A stretch of 64,000 bases of DNA, taken from positions 1-64,000 of the forward strand of contig CAZPPG010000016.1 of the NCBI GenBank assembly GCA_964588385.1. Reading direction: 5' to 3'. The notes under the pieces are model-generated. The model was not told the DNA's origin, searched no databases, and was given only the letters and a program-made list of their open reading frames with translations. The first letter of the stretch is position 1. Every line of letters begins with the position of its first letter. The position numbers and the translations under genes are program-made. Source of the DNA: JAHBWV01 sp964588385 (GTDB lineage Bacteria; Planctomycetota; Phycisphaerae; Phycisphaerales; UBA1924). Positions 60,780 through 64,000 of the stretch are shown here, in pieces.

Positions 60780-60780
60780 T

Positions 60781-62700
60781 TTAATCCTCACTCGTATCCA
60801 GCACCGCCATGAACGCCTCCTGGGGGATGTTCACGGAGCCGACGTTCTTCATCCGCTTCTTGCCTTCCTTCTGCTTCTCGAGCAGCTTGCGCTTACGAGA
60901 GACGTCGCCGCCGTAGCACTTGGCGGTGACGTCCTTGCGGAAGGCCTTGATGGTTTCGCGGGCGATGATCTTGCCGCCGATGGCGGCCTGGAGCGGGATC
61001 TCGAACTGGTGGCGGGGGATCTGGCCGCGGAGCTTTGAGAGGATCTGGCGGCCGCGCTGCTCGGACTTGTCCTTGTGCGTGATGAGCGCGAGGGCCTGCA
61101 CCGGGTCGCCGTTGATGAGGATGTCAACCTTGACGAGTCGGTCGGGCTCGTAGCCGATGATCTCGTAGTCCATGGTGCCATAGCCGCTGGTGATGCCCTT
61201 CAACTTGTCGTAGAAGTCGTAGATGATCTCGGCGAGCGGGATGTGGAAGGAGAGCATCTCGCGCGTGTCGGAGACGAAGGTCTGCGACTTGTAGATGCCG
61301 CGGCGTTCCATGCAGAGCTTCATGATGTCGCCGATCTTGTCCTTGGGCAGGATCAGATCCACGCGGCAGATCGGCTCCTTGATCTCCTCGATCACGCCCG
61401 CATCCGGAAGGTCCGCCGGGTTGTGAATCTCTTCCTCGACAAGCTCGCCTCCCTTGCCCTTCGTTGTCACGATGTAGGACACCGTGGGTGCGGTCTGCAC
61501 GACCTGCACGCCGCCCTCGCGCTCGAGGCGTTCCTGCACGATGTCCATGTGGAGCAGGCCGAGGAAGCCGCAGCGGAAGCCGAAGCCGAGCGCCTCGGAG
61601 TGCACGGCCTGAAACGTGAACGCCGAGTCGTTGAGCGAGAGCTTCTCGATCGCTTCGCGGAGTTCCTCGAAGGAGTTGCCGCGTTGTTCTTCATCCGTCG
61701 CGGGGTAGAAGTCGCAGAAGACCATCTGGCGCGGCGGCTGGTAGCCCTCGAGGGGCTCGGCGGCGGGATGGATGTCGAGCGTGATGGTGTCGCCGACGCG
61801 GACATCGGCGAGGGTGCGGATGGCGGCGACCATGTAGCCGGTCTCGCCCGCGCTGAGCGAGGGGACGCGATTGGGCTTGGGTGTGTACTTGCCGAGATCG
61901 GTGATCTGGAACGTGCGGCCGAGGCCCATCATGCGGATCTTGTCGCCGACCTTGATGGAGCCGTCGAACATTCGGATGTAGACGATGACGCCGCGGTAGT
62001 CGTCGTAGACCGCGTCGAAGATGAGGGCGCGGGCCTGCGTGATCTCGCTTGGGCGCGGCGCGGGGAGCTTGTCGCAGATCGCAGCGAGCAGCTCGGGGAG
62101 GCCCTGGCCGGTCTTTGCGGAGACGTAGATGCACTCTTCGGCGGGGAAGCCGAGGACTTGTTCCAGTTCCTGCGCGACCTTGTCGGGCTGGGCCGAGGGG
62201 AGGTCGATCTTGTTGATGACGGGGATGATCGTGAGGTTCTCGTTGATCGCGAGGTAGGCGTTGACGACGGTCTGTGCCTGCACGCCCTGCGTGGAGTCGA
62301 CGACGAGCAGCGCGCCCTCGCACGCCTTCAACGCGCGCGAGACCTCGTACGTGAAGTCCACGTGCCCGGGCGTGTCGATGAAGTTGAGCATGTAGAGCTC
62401 GCCGTGGGTGTCGGCTTTGTCCGCGGCGTTCTTGGTCTTGTGCGTGCCCGCCTCGTCGACGGGGGCTTCGTAGTCGGTCTCGAGTTCGTCAGCGGTCGCG
62501 CCGGGCTTGTGGCGGTGCATGACGGTGACGGCGGAGGCCTTGATGGTGATGCCGCGTTCGCGCTCGAGGTCCATGGAGTCCAGGAGCTGGTCGCGCGCTT
62601 CGCGGGCCGAGACGGCGTTGGTCGCCTGGAGGAGGCGGTCGGCGAGGGTGGACTTGCCGTGGTCGATGTGGGCGATGATGGAGAAGTTGCGGATGTTCAT
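60781..62700 (-). CDS. lepA: Translation elongation factor 4 (LepA)
   Basis: A 639-residue GTPase that back-translocates or remodels stalled ribosomes. The GTPase motifs are AHIDHGKSTLADRLL (G1), ERGITIKAS (G2), FIDTPGHVDF (G3), and NKIDLPSA (G4). The C-terminal LepA-specific domain, including KCYGGDVSRKRKLLEKQKEGKKRMK (core GGDVSRKRKLLEKQK), is present. It is about 40 residues longer than the E. coli protein because of an insertion at about residues 62-98 between G2 and G3. The ATG at 62700 gives the normal N-terminus MNIRNFSII. Confidence 0.96.
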   Translation of the reverse strand: MNIRNFSIIAHIDHGKSTLADRLLQATNAVSAREARDQLLDSMDLERERGITIKASAVTVMHRHKPGATADELETDYEAPVDEAGTHKTKNAADKADTHGELYMLNFIDTPGHVDFTYEVSRALKACEGALLVVDSTQGVQAQTVVNAYLAINENLTIIPVINKIDLPSAQPDKVAQELEQVLGFPAEECIYVSAKTGQGLPELLAAICDKLPAPRPSEITQARALIFDAVYDDYRGVIVYIRMFDGSIKVGDKIRMMGLGRTFQITDLGKYTPKPNRVPSLSAGETGYMVAAIRTLADVRVGDTITLDIHPAAEPLEGYQPPRQMVFCDFYPATDEEQRGNSFEELREAIEKLSLNDSAFTFQAVHSEALGFGFRCGFLGLLHMDIVQERLEREGGVQVVQTAPTVSYIVTTKGKGGELVEEEIHNPADLPDAGVIEEIKEPICRVDLILPKDKIGDIMKLCMERRGIYKSQTFVSDTREMLSFHIPLAEIIYDFYDKLKGITSGYGTMDYEIIGYEPDRLVKVDILINGDPVQALALITHKDKSEQRGRQILSKLRGQIPRHQFEIPLQAAIGGKIIARETIKAFRKDVTAKCYGGDVSRKRKLLEKQKEGKKRMKNVGSVNIPQEAFMAVLDTSED

Positions 62701-62862
62701 GGGAGGGTGAAGGTCGGGCGGGCGGACGTAACCGCTGGCCGGAAAGGGGCTTGCGAATCGTGCGTGGTGCGGCGACAGCGAGGCCGTCCCGCGTGGGCAG
62801 GATGGTATGCGAGGGAATACGAGCACACCGCTCTGGAGAGCGGTGCCGCCGTGAAGCGAGCG

Positions 62863-63717
62863 TCAGCCCGGCTTCTGCCCAATCACATCGAAGACGGGCG
62901 GGAGGAGCATGAACGAGTTGGGGTCGTTGGAGGCCTCGGTCCAGCACGCGAAGAAGTCGTCGGCATCGCGCTGGGTGATCTCGTTCATCTCAACCAGCCG
63001 CGGCACGAAGGACTTCCAGAACGTGGTCGGCCAGTTCCAGTCGGTGCTGCCCGGGCGGGCCATGCGGTTGTGAGAATCGAGGTGGGTGACCTTCAAGCCC
63101 GCGCGGGCCATGATGCCGGGGAGGTTACCGACGAGGTCGGGGTTGCCGCCTCGGGCGCGCCAGGACCGGGCGACGGCGTCGATGACCTTGGAGAACTCGC
63201 GGCGTCTTGGGGCGAGGGTCATGTGCTCGTAGTCGAAGTAGTCCTGCACGACGAAGCGGCCGTCGGGCTTGAGCAGGCGGGCCACGGCGCGGACGACGGC
63301 CTCGGGATCCTTGACGAAGCAGAGGACCCAGCGGGCATAGGCGAGGTCAAAGGAGGCGAGGGGACTGGGCTGGCTTGCTGCCGCGGCGGCGCGGGCAAGG
63401 ACTTCGTCGATCTGCTGCACATCGCCGACGTGGGCGGTGATGGTTGGGACGTTGCGGGCGCGTGCCGCGGCGTTGAGGTCGTTGATGAAGGGCGCGGACT
63501 CATCGACGCCGACAAGGCGCCCGGTCGGCCCGGCGATGTGCGCGAGATCGAAGGCGGCGTAGCCGGGGCCGCAGCCGACATCGAGGATCGACTGGCCGGG
63601 CGCGATGCGGGCCTTGGCCCATGCCTCGTGAGCCGCGGCGGACCACAGCCGGTGCTGGAAACCAAGGCGCCAATGTTCGGCGGCGTCGGTGCCGAGGACG
63701 TATTCAGAAGAAGACAT
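62863..63717 (-). CDS. SAM-dependent methyltransferase, substrate unknown
   Basis: A 284-residue class-I methyltransferase. AdoMet motif I is SILDVGCGPGYAAFDL (core LDVGCGPGYAA), the acidic end of strand two is in LVGVDES, motif II/III features appear in PTITAHVGDVQQID and FDLAYARWVLCFVKDP (core LAYARWVLCFVKDP), and a FVVQDYFDY stretch follows. The C-terminal part is helical. The substrate is not evident. The ATG at 63717 fits the domain; the longer frame to 63894 adds unlikely sequence. It lies on the same strand upstream of lepA, with 162 bases between them, and is divergent from the gene running off the window end. Confidence 0.85.
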   Translation of the reverse strand: MSSSEYVLGTDAAEHWRLGFQHRLWSAAAHEAWAKARIAPGQSILDVGCGPGYAAFDLAHIAGPTGRLVGVDESAPFINDLNAAARARNVPTITAHVGDVQQIDEVLARAAAAASQPSPLASFDLAYARWVLCFVKDPEAVVRAVARLLKPDGRFVVQDYFDYEHMTLAPRRREFSKVIDAVARSWRARGGNPDLVGNLPGIMARAGLKVTHLDSHNRMARPGSTDWNWPTTFWKSFVPRLVEMNEITQRDADDFFACWTEASNDPNSFMLLPPVFDVIGQKPG

Positions 63718-63845
63718 GGAGCGGAGGGTAGGGAGGGAAGAGAAATCGCACGTGGCAAATGGCCGGACGGCAAATGAAGAGAGGAAGCGGGATGAGGAGA
63801 CACTCCGCGGCTTGTCCGGGGTGATCGGGGCGTCAACGCTTGGAC

Positions 63846-64000
63846 GTGGCGGCAAGCGGCACGGATGACACGGACGGGAATGGGTTGGCGGCACGGACGC
63901 CGATGCGGCTCCTGGTGCGGGCGCTGGGGTCGTTTCATCCGCGGAGCATGCCGCGGATGGCGCGGGCGAACTACATCAAGGAGATCACGGCGACGTCGAT
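63846..64000 (+). CDS. Partial gene at the window end, possibly a transporter
   Basis: An open frame runs off the right edge. From the GTG at 63846 it reads V-AASGTDDTDG... then MRLLVRALGSFHPRS and NYIKEITATS (ATG at 63903 is an alternative start). The basic start followed by NYIKEITAT resembles the beginning of MFS-type transporters in planctomycetes, but only 51 codons are visible and no membrane helix has started. Product uncertain; the gene is incomplete. Confidence 0.4.
   Translation, partial: MAASGTDDTDGNGLAARTPMRLLVRALGSFHPRSMPRMARANYIKEITATS

Noticed and set aside
61075..63777. A 900-codon open frame on the plus strand
   Set aside because: It lies antisense to lepA and the methyltransferase, both with clear conserved motifs. 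Long antisense frames are expected in GC-rich DNA.

Overview
The window is a GC-rich (about two thirds G+C) stretch of bacterial chromosome. It reads as a Planctomycetota genome, most likely class Phycisphaerae. This is an inference from gene content: an alternative GlmU-like sugar nucleotidyltransferase, a sigma factor next to a membrane Ser/Thr kinase, a PEP-CTERM-like exported protein ending in a run of arginines, zf-TFIIB proteins, dual-VWA membrane proteins, mreBCD and a three-gene type-B succinate dehydrogenase. I saw no rRNA, tRNA, CRISPR array, prophage or intact transposase. Most of the window is ordinary chromosome with tightly packed, often overlapping genes.

Layout. 0-6 kb: GlmU-like protein and a divergent HAD phosphatase, the shape operon mreB-mreC-mreD (minus strand), and an exported coiled-coil protein with a clear terminator. 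6-10 kb: sigma factor and transmembrane Ser/Thr kinase, convergent with trpD. 10.6-16.4 kb: two overlapping genes for large membrane proteins (a Q/E-rich helical protein and a dual von Willebrand A protein). 16.5-25.2 kb: CocE-type lipoprotein hydrolase, alanine/sodium symporter, GAF-PP2C phosphatase, an orphan CoA-transferase subunit B, two zf-TFIIB proteins, an M19 dipeptidase and a Cys-motif protein of unknown function. 25.4-30.3 kb: DUF4142 lipoprotein, M48 metalloprotease, MenG/UbiE methyltransferase and a B12-binding-fold protein. 30.4-35.1 kb: a four-gene overlapping operon of ECF sigma factor, membrane anti-sigma-like protein, exported unknown and xylulokinase. 35.3-40.9 kb (minus strand): PEP-CTERM-like protein, miaB, a fibre-like exported protein and two small lipoproteins. 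41-45 kb: sensor histidine kinase, YraN, parvulin-like lipoprotein and DUF1844 protein. 45-49 kb: sdhC-sdhA-sdhB. 49-55.5 kb: GT39-like membrane transferase plus a partner of unknown function, a small conserved protein, fabI, nadC and birA. 55.5-58.1 kb: an exported D-2-hydroxyacid dehydrogenase and partner, and a sulfotransferase-like protein. 60.8-64 kb: lepA, a methyltransferase, and the start of a gene that runs off the window.

The clearest accessory segment is about 58.14-60.78 kb, between the sulfotransferase-like gene and lepA. It holds two small unknown genes, two diverged copies of a composite hairpin-rich repeat whose stems differ in sequence yet keep pairing, and an AT-richer gene for a protein with a C-terminal HEPN-like R-x4-H motif. 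That gene begins 1 base after the lepA stop codon. This segment is the best candidate for something undescribed.

How the genes work together: the window joins core functions (cell shape, tryptophan, NAD, biotin transfer, fatty-acid elongation, menaquinone, succinate oxidation, tRNA thiomethylation, translation factor EF4) with several signalling modules (two sigma-factor systems, a Ser/Thr kinase, a PP2C phosphatase, a histidine kinase) and many exported or lipid-anchored proteins of unknown role. All functional calls come from reading motifs by eye; no database search was run.
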